Made by a program: the position numbers and the translations under genes
Notes under the pieces: generated by a model
Database searches by the model: none
What the model saw: the letters and a program-made list of their open reading frames with translations, nothing else
Told to the model about the DNA's origin: nothing
NCBI RefSeq assembly: GCF_036226465.1
Contig: NZ_CP108476.1
Location: forward strand, 8,742,001-8,806,000
Source: Kitasatospora sp. NBC_01250
GTDB taxonomy: Bacteria; Actinomycetota; Actinomycetes; Streptomycetales; Streptomycetaceae
DNA length: 64,000 bases
Reading direction: 5' to 3'
Shown here: positions 1-12,000 of the stretch, piece after piece
Layout: every line of letters begins with the position of its first letter
Position numbering within the stretch: the first letter of the stretch is position 1

Positions 1-1
1 C

Positions 2-3000
2 GATCTCGCCGAGCTGCCCCCGCCGCAGCGGGCCGAGGAGGCCGACCGGCTGCTGACCGAGGAGCTGGGCCGCCGCTACGACCTGGCCACCGGACCGCTC
101 GCCCGGGCGCTGCTGCTGCGTCTGGCCGCCGAGGAGCACCTGCTGCTGCTCGGGCAGCACCACATCATCACCGACGGCTGGTCGGTGGGCGTCCTCACCC
201 GTGAGCTGGCCGCGCTCTACCGCGCCGAGGCCCTGGGCGAGCCGGACGGCCTGCCCGCCCCCGGCCTGCAGTACCCCGACTTCGCCCTGTGGGAGCACCG
301 GCGGGACCGGGCCGAGGACGCCGCGGACCTCGCCTACTGGAAGCGCTCGCTGGCGGGCCTGGAACCCCTGCAGCTGCCCACCGACCGGCCCAGGCCCGAG
401 CTGCGCACCACCGCGGGCGCCGCGCACCGCCACCACCTGCCGGCGCAGCTGGTGGACCAACTGCGCGGGCTCGCCACCGGGCGCGGCGCGACCCTCTTCA
501 CCCTGCTGGCCGGGGGCTGCGCGCTGCTCTTCGCGCGCTGGTCGGGTCAGCGCGACGTGGCGTTCGGGACCGTCACCAACGGGCGCGAGCGCCGCGAACT
601 GGAGGAGGTGACGGGCTTCTTCGCCAACACGGTCGTGCTGCGCGGCGAGGTGGACCAGGCGGCCACCGTCGACCGCTTCGTCGAGACCATGCGCACGACC
701 GTGCTGGACGCCTTCGTGCACGCCGCGGTGCCCTTCGACCGGGTGGTCGAGGAGCTGGCCCCGCCCCGGGACCCCAGCCGCACCCCGCTGGTGCAGGTGC
801 TCGTGGTCCAGCAGGCCACCGCCGCCGCCCTGCCGCCCGCCGGCGGCCTGCACTTCGAGGAGCACCCGCTGCCGCGCCCGGCGGCCCGCTTCGACCTGGT
901 GCTGGAGTTCGCCCCGGACGCCACCGGTGGCTGCACGCTGACGGCCGAGTACAACACCGACCTGTTCGACGCGCCGACCGTGGCCCGGATGACCCTGCAC
1001 CTGCACCGCCTGCTGGCGGGCATGGCGCAGGGCCCGCAGCGCACGCTGGCCGAACTGCCCATGCTCACCGAGGAGGAGCAGCGCGCGCTGCTCGACGCCT
1101 GGAATCCGCCCGCACCCGACGGGCCGGACCGGCCGGTCGAGGGCCTGCCCGCGGAGCTCGCCCGGCTGGTCGCCGGCGGCGCCGGGTTCTATCTGCTGGA
1201 CGGCGCACTGCGCCCGCAACCGCCGGGCGTGGTCGGCGAGTTGTACATCGCTGGCGGCACACCCGCGGAGGGCGACCGGCCCGGCCCGACCGCCGCCCGC
1301 TTCGTCGCCGACCCGTTCGGCCGCCCCGGGGCGCTCATGCACCGCACCGGGGAGCTGGCGCGCTGGACCCCCGGGCGCGGACTGGAGTACGTCGGCCGGG
1401 CCGACCGGCAGGCCCGGGTCCGCGGCCTCGGCATCGACCTCGGCGAGGTGGAGCAGGCGCTGCGCGGGTGTGCGGGCGTGGCGCAGGCGGCTGCCGCCGT
1501 GCTGGCCGACGAGGCCGGCAGGCGCCTGGTCGGCTACGTCGTCCCGGCCCCGCAGAGCGTCCTCGACCCCGAGAGCGTGCGCCGGGCGCTGGGGCGCACC
1601 CTGCCCGACCACCTGGTCCCCGGCACCGTCGTGGTGCTGCCCGCGCTGCCGCTCGACGCCGGCGGCGCCCTGGACCGCGGCCGGCTGCCCGACCCGGGAC
1701 CGGCCGTGCGCACCGTGCGGCACGTCGCCCCCCGCACCCCCACCGAGCAGGCCTTCAGCACCATCTGGGCCGAGATCCTGCAGCTGGAACGGGTCGGCGC
1801 GGACGACAACTTCTTCGAACTCGGCGGCGACTCGATCCTGAGCATCCAGGTGGTGGCCCGCGCCCGGCAGGCGGGCCTGCAGGTGACCTCCCGGGACCTC
1901 TACCGCCACCAGACGCTCGCCGCCCTCGCCCGGTGCGCGGAGGCGGCGGGCAGCCGGCAGCCGGCCGCTGCCGCCGTGGTGGCCGCCGGCGGACCGAGCC
2001 CGCTGACCCCCATCCAGCGCTGGTGGTTCGACAACGCCGCTGGCCGGGCCGGCCACTTCGCCCAGGCGCTCTCCTTGCGACTGCCCGAGGAGGTGGAGCC
2101 GGCGGCCCTGGAGGAGGCGCTGAACGACCTGCTCGCCCACCACGACGCGCTGCGCTCCGCCTTCCCGAACGACGTCCCGCCCGCCTTTTCGAACGACGCC
2201 CCGCCCGCCGCCGACGCGCAGCCGCGAGCCGACCGCGGTGCCGACGGTGTGCGGTGGCGGATCGAGGACCGGGCGCCCCGGATCGCCCTGCCGCGCCACA
2301 CCGGCCCCGACACCGACACCCCGCACTTCGGCCCCTTCGACCTGGAGCACGGCCCGCTGCTGCGCGCCGTGCTGCACGAGCGGGGCGCCGGCCGCGCGCC
2401 GGTCCTGCACCTGGCGGTGCACCACCTGGTGGTCGACGGCGTCTCCTGGCGGGTGCTGCTGGAGGACCTGGAGACCGCCTACCGCGCCCGTCGCGCGGGC
2501 CGCGACGGTGCGGCGGCGCTGCCCGCGAAGTCCTCGCCGCTGCGGCACTGGGCCCGGCGGCTGGCGGACCACGCGGCCGAGGGCGGCTTCGCGGACGAGC
2601 GGGCCTACTGGGAGCAGGCCGTCCCCGAGGCGATCGCGCCCCTGCCGACGGACCTGGACGGTGCCGACACCTACGCCTCGGCCCGCTCGGTGACCGTGCG
2701 GCTCAGCCCCGCCGACACCGCCGTCCTGCTGCGCACCCTGCCCGACACCTACCGCACCCAGGTCAACGACGTGCTGCTCAGCGCGCTGGGCCGGGCGCTG
2801 TGCGCCGCCGACGGGCCGCAGACGGTGGTGGTGGACGTCGAGGGGCACGGCCGGGAGGAACTCTTCCCCGACCTCGACCTCAGCCGCACGGTCGGCTGGT
2901 TCACCACCCGCCACCCCGTCGCCCTGGCCGTGCCCGAGCACGCGCAGTGGGACGCCGTCCTCAAGCAGGTCAAGGAGCAGCTGCGCGCCGTCCCGCGGCA

Positions 3001-6000
3001 CGGCCTGGGCTTCGAGGCCCAGCTGCGGCTGGGCCGGCCGGAGTCGGCGCCCAGAGTCGCGCCCGCCCGGATCAGCTTCAACTACCTGGGGCGCCTCGGG
3101 TTCGGTGCGGACCCCGCGGGGCTGTTCCGCGGCACCTTCCGGCCGCTGGAGCTGGACGCCGACCCGCTGACGGTCCGTCCGCACGCCCTGGAGGTGGTCG
3201 GCCACCTGGACGGTGACGCGCTGGAGTTCACCTGGTTCTACTCCGAGCAGCTGCACCGGCAGGCCACCGTCGAGGCGCTGGCCGCACGGTTCGCCGAGGC
3301 GCTGGCCGACCTGGCCGGGTACGCCGCGCAGCCGGGCACGGGCGGGCGCACCCCGTCCGACTTCCCGCTCGCCCGGCTCGACCAGGCCGCGGTGGACCGG
3401 ATCACGGCGGACGACCCGGGCGCGGTGGCGGACCTCTACCCGCTGACACCGACCCAGTCCGGCATGCTCTTCCACGGCCTGGCCCAGGAGGACAGCGGCG
3501 TCTACTTCCAGCAGCTGACCTTCGTCCTGGACGGCGTCGGCGACCCGCACGCGCTGGCCGCGGCCTGGCAGCAGGTCAGCGACCGCACCGAGGTGCTGCG
3601 CGCCCGCGTCCGCTGGCAGGACGTGCCCGAGCCGCTGCTGGTGGTGCAGCGCCGGGCGCCGCTGCCGGTCACCCACCTGGACTGGCGCGAGCTGTCCGAG
3701 GACGAGCGGGGCGCCCGGCTGGCCGAGCTGCTGGACCGCGACCGGGCGCGCGGCATCGACCTGGCGCAGGCCCCGCTGCAGCGCCTGGTGCTCGCCCGGA
3801 CCGGCGAGCGCGGCGTGCGGGTGGTGTGGTCCTTCCACCACCTGGTGCTGGACGGCTGGAGCCTGTTCCAGGTGCTCTCCGACGTCTTCGCCGCCCACGC
3901 GGCGCTGCCCGGGGCGGCTGCCCTGCCCGAGCGCCGCCCGTACGGTGATTACGTGGCCTGGCTGCGCGAGCGCGACTGGGCGCGGGCCGAGCGGCACTGG
4001 CAGCAGCGCCTGGCCGGCCTGACCGAGGCCACCGCGCTGCCCTTCGACCGCGAGCCGCGCCACAGCCACCGCGCGGAGTCCACCCAGGCGGTGAGGGTCA
4101 CGCTGCCGGCGGCCGGCACCCGGGCGCTGGAGCAGCTCGCCAAGCGCTCCGGCCTCACGCTGAACACCCTGGTCCAGGGCGCCTGGGCGCTGCTGCTGGG
4201 CCGTCAGGCGGGCCGGGACGAGGTGGTGTTCGGCACCACCGTCTCGGGCCGTCCGGACGAGCTGCCCGGCGCCGAGGCGATGACCGGCCTGTTCATCACC
4301 ACGCTGCCCACCCGGGTCGCGGTGCCGGGCGAGGGCACCCTGCTCGACTGGCTGCGCACCCTGCAGCGCGAGCAGAGCGAGGACCGCCGCTTCGACTTCG
4401 TCCCGCTCACCCGGATCCGTGGCTTCACCGAACTCCCCGAGCGGGTCGCCCTGTTCGACAGCATCGTGGTGTTCGAGAACTACCCGGTGGACGGGGACCT
4501 CGCCGCCGCGCACGGGCTCGCCCTGAGCGAGCTGGACGGCATCGAGACCACCAACTACCCGCTGAGCCTGGTGGCCTATCCGGGGCCGGAGCTGGCGCTG
4601 CGGCTGTGCTACGACCCGGAGCTGTTCGACGCCGCCACCGTGCGACGGCTGGCCGGCCACCTCACGGTGCTGCTGGGCGGCATGCCCGAGAACGCTCAAC
4701 TTGCGCCCAAGAACGTGCCGTTGCTGACCGCCGAGGCGCGCGCCCAGGTGCTCCACGGGTGGAACGACACCGGGACCGAGCTGCCCGAGCGCAGCGTCGC
4801 CGAGCTCTTCGCCGAGCAGGTGCGCCGCACGCCCGAGGCCGTCGCGCTGGAGGCCGGCCGGCAGCGCCTGAGCTACCGCGAACTCGACGACCGCGCCGAG
4901 GCGCTGGCCCGGCGGCTGCTCGCGCTCGGCGCCCGGGTGGAGAGCCCGGTCGGCGTGCTGATGGACCGCTGCGTCGGGCTGGTCGTCGCCCAACTGGCCC
5001 TGGCCCGCACCGGCGCGGTCTACCTGCCGCTGGACGGCCGGGCCCCGCGCGAGCGGCTGCGCCGGATGCTGGACCAGGCCGGCGCCGGGTTGCTGCTCAC
5101 CGACGAGCCGTGGGAGCGGACGGCCCGCGAGCTGGACCCGGAGGGGGGAGTGCTGCTGCTCGACGCGGCGGGCGCCGCGGCCGGGCCCGAGCCGGCCGGC
5201 GCGCTGCCCGCCCCCGCCGTCCACCCCGACAACGTGCAGTACCTGATGTTCACCTCCGGCTCCACCGGCACCCCCAAGGGCGTCGCGGTGCGCCAGCGCG
5301 ACGTGGCCGCGCTCGCCCTGGACCGCTCCTTCGCCGGCCACGACCGGGTGCTGGTGCACTCCCCGCACGCCTTCGACGCCGCCACCTACGAGGTCTGGGT
5401 GCCGCTGCTGCGCGGCGGCACGGCCGTGCTGCTGCCGCCGGTGGAGCTGGACGCCGAGCAGGTCCGGCGCGCCATCACGGACCAGGGCGTGCGCTGCCTG
5501 TGGCTGACCGTCGGCCTGCTGCGCCTGCTCGCCCAGGAGGACCCGGGCTGCCTGCGCGGCGCCCGCGAGGTGTGGACCGGCGGCGAGGCCGTGCCGGGCG
5601 CGGTGGTGCGCCGGGTGCTGGACGCCTGCCCCGGCCTGACCGTGGTGGACGGCTACGGCCCGACCGAGACCACCACCTTCGCCACCCGCCGGGCCTACCG
5701 CGCCGGTGACGCGCTGCCCGCCGTGCTGCCGATCGGGCGCCCGCTGGACAACACCCGGGCGTACGTGCTGGACGACACGCTGCAGCCGCAACCACCGGGC
5801 ATCGCAGGGGCGTTGTACATCGCCGGGGCCGGGCTGGCACGGGGCTACGCGGGACGGCCCGGCGAGAGTGCGGCCCGCTACCTGGCCGACCCCTTCGGGC
5901 CGCCCGGGAGCCGGATGTACCGCACCGGCGACACCGCGCGCTGGAGCGAGGACGGCGAACTGCACTTCGTGGGCCGCGCCGACGACCAGATCAAGATCCG

Positions 6001-9000
6001 CGGCTTCCGGATCGAACCCGCCGAGATCGAGGCACGGCTGACCGCCCACCCGGACGTCGCCGAAGCCGTCGTCTCGCTCCACCAGGACGCCGGGCGCAAG
6101 CGCCTGACCGCTCACCTGCTCCCGGCCGCCGGCGCCGAGCTGCCGTCCGCCGCCGTGCTGCGCGCCCATCTGGCGGCCGAGCTGCCCGACTACATGCTGC
6201 CCGCCGCCTTCGTCGCGGTGCCGGCGCTGCCGCTGACGGCCAACGGCAAGGTGGACCGGCGGCGGCTGCCCGCCCCCGACTGGTCGGCGGCCGGCGACAG
6301 CGCCTACCGCGCCCCGCGCACCGGGACCGAGCGGGTGCTGGCCGACCTCTGGGCCGAGCTGCTGGGCGTGGCGCGGGTCGGCGTCGACGACAACTTCTTC
6401 ATGCTGGGCGGCGATTCGATCCTCAGCATCCAGGTCGTCTCCCGCGCGCGTGCCGCCGGGATCGCGCTGAGCCCGCGCGACCTGTTCCGGCGGCCCACCA
6501 TCGCGGCGCTGGCCGCCTCCGCCGGTAGCGCCGTCGCCGTCGCGGGCACCGAACCGGTGCACGGCGAGGTCGGGCTCACCCCCATCCAGCACTGGTTCCT
6601 CGACCCCCGCCCCGCGCACGCCGACTTCTTCAACCAGTCCCTCGTGCTGCAGGTGCCCGCCGGGACCGACCCGGCCCTGCTGCGCCGCGCCCTGACGGCC
6701 CTGTGGGTCCACCACGACGCCCTGCGCTCATCGTTCGGCACCGGGCAGGACGGCGCCTGGCAGCAGGACTGCGCCCCCGCCGAGGCCCCCGCGCCCGAGC
6801 TGCTGGAGGTCTGCGACCTCGGCGGCCTGGACGAGGCGGCGGCCGAGCGGGCCGAGGCCGAGCTGACGGCGGCGGCGCACGCGTCGTTCCGCCTGGACGC
6901 CCGCCCGCTGCTCACCGCCCGGCTCTTCACCGCTGGCGGCGCCCGCCCGGCCCGGCTGCTGCTGGCGGTGCACCACCTGGTGGTCGACGGCGTCTCCTGG
7001 CGGGTGCTGCTGGAGGACCTGGAGACCGCCTACCGGCAGGCCGCCGAAGGCCGCCCGCTGCGCCTGCCCGCCCGCACCACCTCGGTGCGCGAGTGGACGC
7101 GCCGGCTGCGCGCGCACCTCGCCGGCGGCGGCTTCGCGGACCAGCGCGCCCACTGGGAGGCGGTCGCCCGCCAGTGCGCCGTCCCGCTGCCGCAGGACGG
7201 CGAGGGCCCGAACACCATCGCCGAGACCCGGGTGGTGACGGTCCGGCTGGACCGCGAGCGCACCGACGCGCTGCTGCGCCAGGTGCCCGGGGTCTACCGC
7301 ACCCGGATCGACGACGTGCTGCTCACCGCCCTCGGCCAGGTGCTGGCCCGGTGGACCGGGCGGCGCACCGTGGCGGTCGGCCTGGAGGGGCACGGCCGCG
7401 CCGACCACCTGTTCGAGGACGTCGACCTCTCCCGCACGGTGGGCTGGTTCACCAGCCTCTACCCGGTCGCCCTGCAGCTGCCCGAGGGGGACTGGGACAC
7501 CGCGCTGAAGTCGGTCAAGGAACAGCTGCGGGCGGTGCCGGACCAGGGCCTGGGCTACGGCGCGCTGCGTTACCTGGGCCGCGAGGAGAGCCTGGCCGGT
7601 GCGAAGACCCCCGGCATCAGCTTCAACTACCTGGGCCGCTTCGCCTGGGCCGCCGAGGCCGCGGAGGCGGCCGCAGACGGCAGGGACGGCGCCGCCCTGG
7701 TCCGCGCCGTCCCCGGCGGCCTGGGCGGCGCGGAGGCGCCCGGCACGCCGCGCCCGCACCTGCTGGACGTGGTGGCCCGGGTCGAGGACGACGAGCTGGA
7801 GATCGGCTGGTACTACAGCAGCGCCCGGCACCGCGAGACGACCGTCGCCTCGCTCGCCGAGGGCATGCTGCACGCGCTGGAGGGCATCGTCGCCCACTGC
7901 GCCCGGCCCGGGGCCGGCGGCCGCACCCCCTCCGACTTCCCGCTCGCCCGCCTCGACCAGGCGGCCGTGGACCGGCTGGTCGGCGACGGCCGCGCGGTGG
8001 CGGACCTCTACCCGCTGACGCCGATGCAGGCGGGCATGCTCTTCCACAGCCTGCTGGACCCGCACGGCCGCACCTACGTCAACCAGGTGCAGCTGGTGCT
8101 GAACGGCGTCACCGACCCGCGCGCGCTGGCCGAGGCCTGGCAGCGGACCGCGGACGCCAACCCGATCCTGCGGACCGAACTGGCCTGGCAGGAGAGCGCC
8201 GAGCCGGTGCAGATCGTGCGGCCGCGGGCCACCGTCGCGGTGACGCACCACGACTGGAGCGGGCAGCCGGGCGAGGACGTCGAACGCGCGACGGCCCGCC
8301 TGCTCGCCGAGGACCGCGAGTCGGGCATCGACCTGGGCACCGCGCCGCTGATGCGCCTGGCCCTGATCCGGCTCTCGCCGACCCGGGTGCGGCTGGTGTG
8401 GACCTTCCACCACGTGCTGCTCGACGGGTGGAGCGCGGCCCAGGTCTTCGACGAGGTGTGCGAGCGCTACGCCGCCCTCACCACCGGAGGCCGCCCGCAG
8501 CTGCCCGAACGCGCCCCCTTCGCCGACTACCTGCGCTGGCTGGCCCTTCAGGACACCGCCGCGGCCGAGCGGTACTGGCGCGAGAGCCTGGCCGGCTTCC
8601 TCGCCCCGACCGAACTGCCCCGCGACCGGCGCCCCGCCGAGGCGCACCGCGCCTCCTCCTCGTCCTCGGTGCGGGTGACGCTGGAGAGCGGGCTGTCGGC
8701 GCGGCTGCGGGAGCAGGCCCAGCAGGCGGGGCTGACCGTCAACACCGTCGTGCAGGGCGCCTGGGCGCTGCTGCTCTCGCGCTACGGCGGCGGCGAGGAC
8801 GTGGTGTTCGGCACCATCGTCTCCGGCCGGCCCGCCGAACTGGCGGGCGTCACCTCGATGGTGGGCCTGTTCATCAACACCCAGCCCACCCGGGTGCGGA
8901 TCGCGGCCGAACGCCCGCTGCTCGACTGGCTGCGCGAGCTGCAGGCCGCCCAGTCCGAGGCCAGGCGGCACGACTTCGTCTCGCTCGCCCAGCTCCAGTC

Positions 9001-12000
9001 CTGGAGCGAGGTGCCCGGCGGGACGAGCCTGTTCGACAGCATCGTGGTCTTCGAGAACTACCCGTTCGACGAGGACGCGGTGGCCCGGCACGGCCTGTCG
9101 GTCGAGTCGGAACGCGACGTGGAGCCGACCAGCTACCCGCTCAGCGTGGTGGTCGCCCCCGGCGAGGCCCTGACCGTCAACCTCGACTACGACCCGGCCG
9201 CCTTCGACGCCGCCACCGTCGAGGGCATCGGGGCGAGCCTGCGCACCCTGCTGGCGGCGATGGCCGCGGGCCTGACCGGCCCGCTCGCCGAACTGCCGCT
9301 GCTGGAGCCCGAGCAGGGCCGCGCACTCCTGCGACGCTTCGGCGGGACGGTGACCGAAGCACCGCACGCCACGCTGCCCGAGGCCTTCGCCCGCCAGGCC
9401 GCGCGCACCCCCGAGGCGGTGGCCGTGCGCTGCGGCGACCAGGCGCTGACCTACCGGGAGGTGGCCGAGCGCGCCAACCGGCTGGCCCGGCTGCTGATCG
9501 CCGCCGGCGCCGGGCCCGAGCGCTTCGTCGCGCTCGCGCTGCCGCGCACCGCCGACCTGGTCGTGGCGCTGCTCGCCGTCCTCGGCAGCGGCGCCGGCTA
9601 CCTGCCGGTGGACCCGGGCTACCCGGCCGAGCGCATCGCGTTCCTCTTCGAGGACGTGCGGCCCGACGCCGTCATCACCAGTACCGCCGGCGCCGAGCGG
9701 CTGCCGCAGGGCACGTTCACCCGGATCGTGCTGGACGACCCCGTGTGCGCGGCGCAGCTGGCCGCCGCCTCGGGCGCCGCGCTCGGCGACGACGAGCGGC
9801 GGGCCGCCCTGCGGCCGGAGCACCCCGCCTACGTGATCCACACCTCCGGCTCCACCGGCCGCCCCAAGGGCGTGGTGGTCGCCCACGCCTCGGTGCTGGC
9901 CCTGACCGACTGGGCCGCCGCCGAGTTCGCCGGCCGGGGCCTGGCCCACGTGGTGGCCGCCACCTCGCTCAACTTCGACGTCTCGGTGTTCGAGATCTTC
10001 GCGCCGCTGCTCTCGGGCGGCTGCGTGGAGATCGTCCGCGACCTGCTGGCGCTGGCCGAGCGCCCCGAGCCGTGGCGGGCCGGACTGCTCAGTGCGGTGC
10101 CCTCGGCGCTGGGCCGGCTGCTGGCCGAGGACGCCCTCCAACTGACCGCCGAGACGGTGGTGCTGGCGGGCGAGGGCCTGCCCGCCCGGACCGTGCGCCA
10201 GGTGCGCGCGGCGGTCCCCGGCTGCCGGGTGCTGAACATCTACGGCCCCACCGAGGCCACCGTCTACGCCACCGCCTTCACCTGCGACCCCGCCGACCCC
10301 GACCGCGACCCGCCGATCGGGCGGCCGGTCGGCGGCGCCCGGGCCTACGTGCTGGACGAGCGGCTGCGCCCGGTGCCCGTCGGCGCGCCCGGGGAGCTGT
10401 TCCTGGCCGGCACCGGCGTGGCCCGCGGCTACCTGCGCCGCCCGGGCCTGACCGCGCAGCGCTTCGTCGCCGACCCGTTCGGCGCGCCGGGCGAGCGGAT
10501 GTACCGCACCGGCGACCTGGTGCGCTGGAGCGCCGAGGGCGACCTGGTCTACGTCGGGCGCAGCGACGACCAGGTGAAGGTGCGCGGCTTCCGGATCGAA
10601 CTCGGCGAGGTGGAGGCCGCGCTGGCCCGCCACCCCCGGGTGTCGGCCGCCGCGGCCCGGGTGGTGGAGCACGAGGGCCACCGCCGCCTGGTGGGCTACG
10701 CGGTCGCCCGCGACGGCGAGCTGCCCGATGCCGCCGGCTGGCGCGCCTTCCTCGGCCGCACGCTGCCCGAGCACCTGGTGCCCGCCGTGGTGGTGCCGCT
10801 CGCGCGGCTGCCGCTGGGCGCCACCGGCAAGCTCGACCGGCGCGCGCTGCCCGAGCCGCGCTGGGCCGCCCCGGCCGGCGGCGGCGAGCGGGCGCCGCGC
10901 ACCGGCGCGGAGCAGACGCTCGCCGCGATCTGGTCCGAGGTGCTGGGCGTGCCCGAGGTGCACGCCGACGACAACTACTTCGCGCTCGGCGGGGACTCGA
11001 TCCTGGGCATCCAGATCGTCTCGGCCGCCCGCCGCGCGGGCCTGTCGCTCACCCCCCGGCACCTGTTCGCCCACCAGACGCTGGCCGAACTCGCGCTGGC
11101 CGCCGAGCACGCGCCGGTCGCGGCGGTCGCCGCCGAGCAGGGCGCGGTGGTGGGCGAGGTCCCGCTCGGCCCCGTCCAGCACTGGCTCTTCGACACCCTC
11201 GGCGGCGATCCGGCCCGCCTCACCCAGGCGGTCTCCTTCGAGCTCGCCGCCGACCCGGACGAGGCACTGCTGCGCGCCGCGCTGGCCGCCGTGCTGGACC
11301 ACCACGACGCGCTGCGCCTGCGCTTCGAGGCGGCCGGCCAGGGGGAGTGGCGCCAGTACGGCAGCGCCCCCGGCGCGGCCCCCGACCTGCGGGTGCACGA
11401 CCTGTCCGGCGAGGCGGACGCCGAGGCACGGCTGGCGGCGCTGACCGAGGAGCTGGCCGACGGATTCGACCTGGCGGCAGGGGAGCTGCTGCGTGCCGCG
11501 CTCTGCCGCCGGGGCCAGGACCGGCCCCCGGTCCTGCTGCTGGCGGCCCATCACCTGGTGGTGGACGCGGTCTCCTGGCGGCTGATCCTCACCGACCTGG
11601 AGCGCGCCCACCAGGCGCTGCGCGCGGGCGAGCGGCCCGTCCTCGGGCCCAAGAGCACCTCGTTCCGCGCCTGGGTCCACAAGCTGGCCGCGCACACCGC
11701 GGCCGGCGGCTTCGACGACGAACTCGCCCACTGGCAGGAGACCGGGCGCGACACCGCGGGCGAGCTTCCCCGGGACCTGCCCGGCGCCAACACCGGCGCC
11801 ACCGAGCGCTCGCTGACCGTCGCCCTGGACGCCGAGGAGACCCGCCGGCTGCTCCAGGAGGTGCCGGAGGTCTACCGCACCCGGGTCAACGACGTGCTGC
11901 TGTGCGCGCTGGGCCGGGTGCTGGCCCGCTGGACCGGGCGGGACCGGGTGGCGGTGGCGCTGGAGGGCCACGGCCGCGAGGAGCTCTTCGCCGACGTCGA

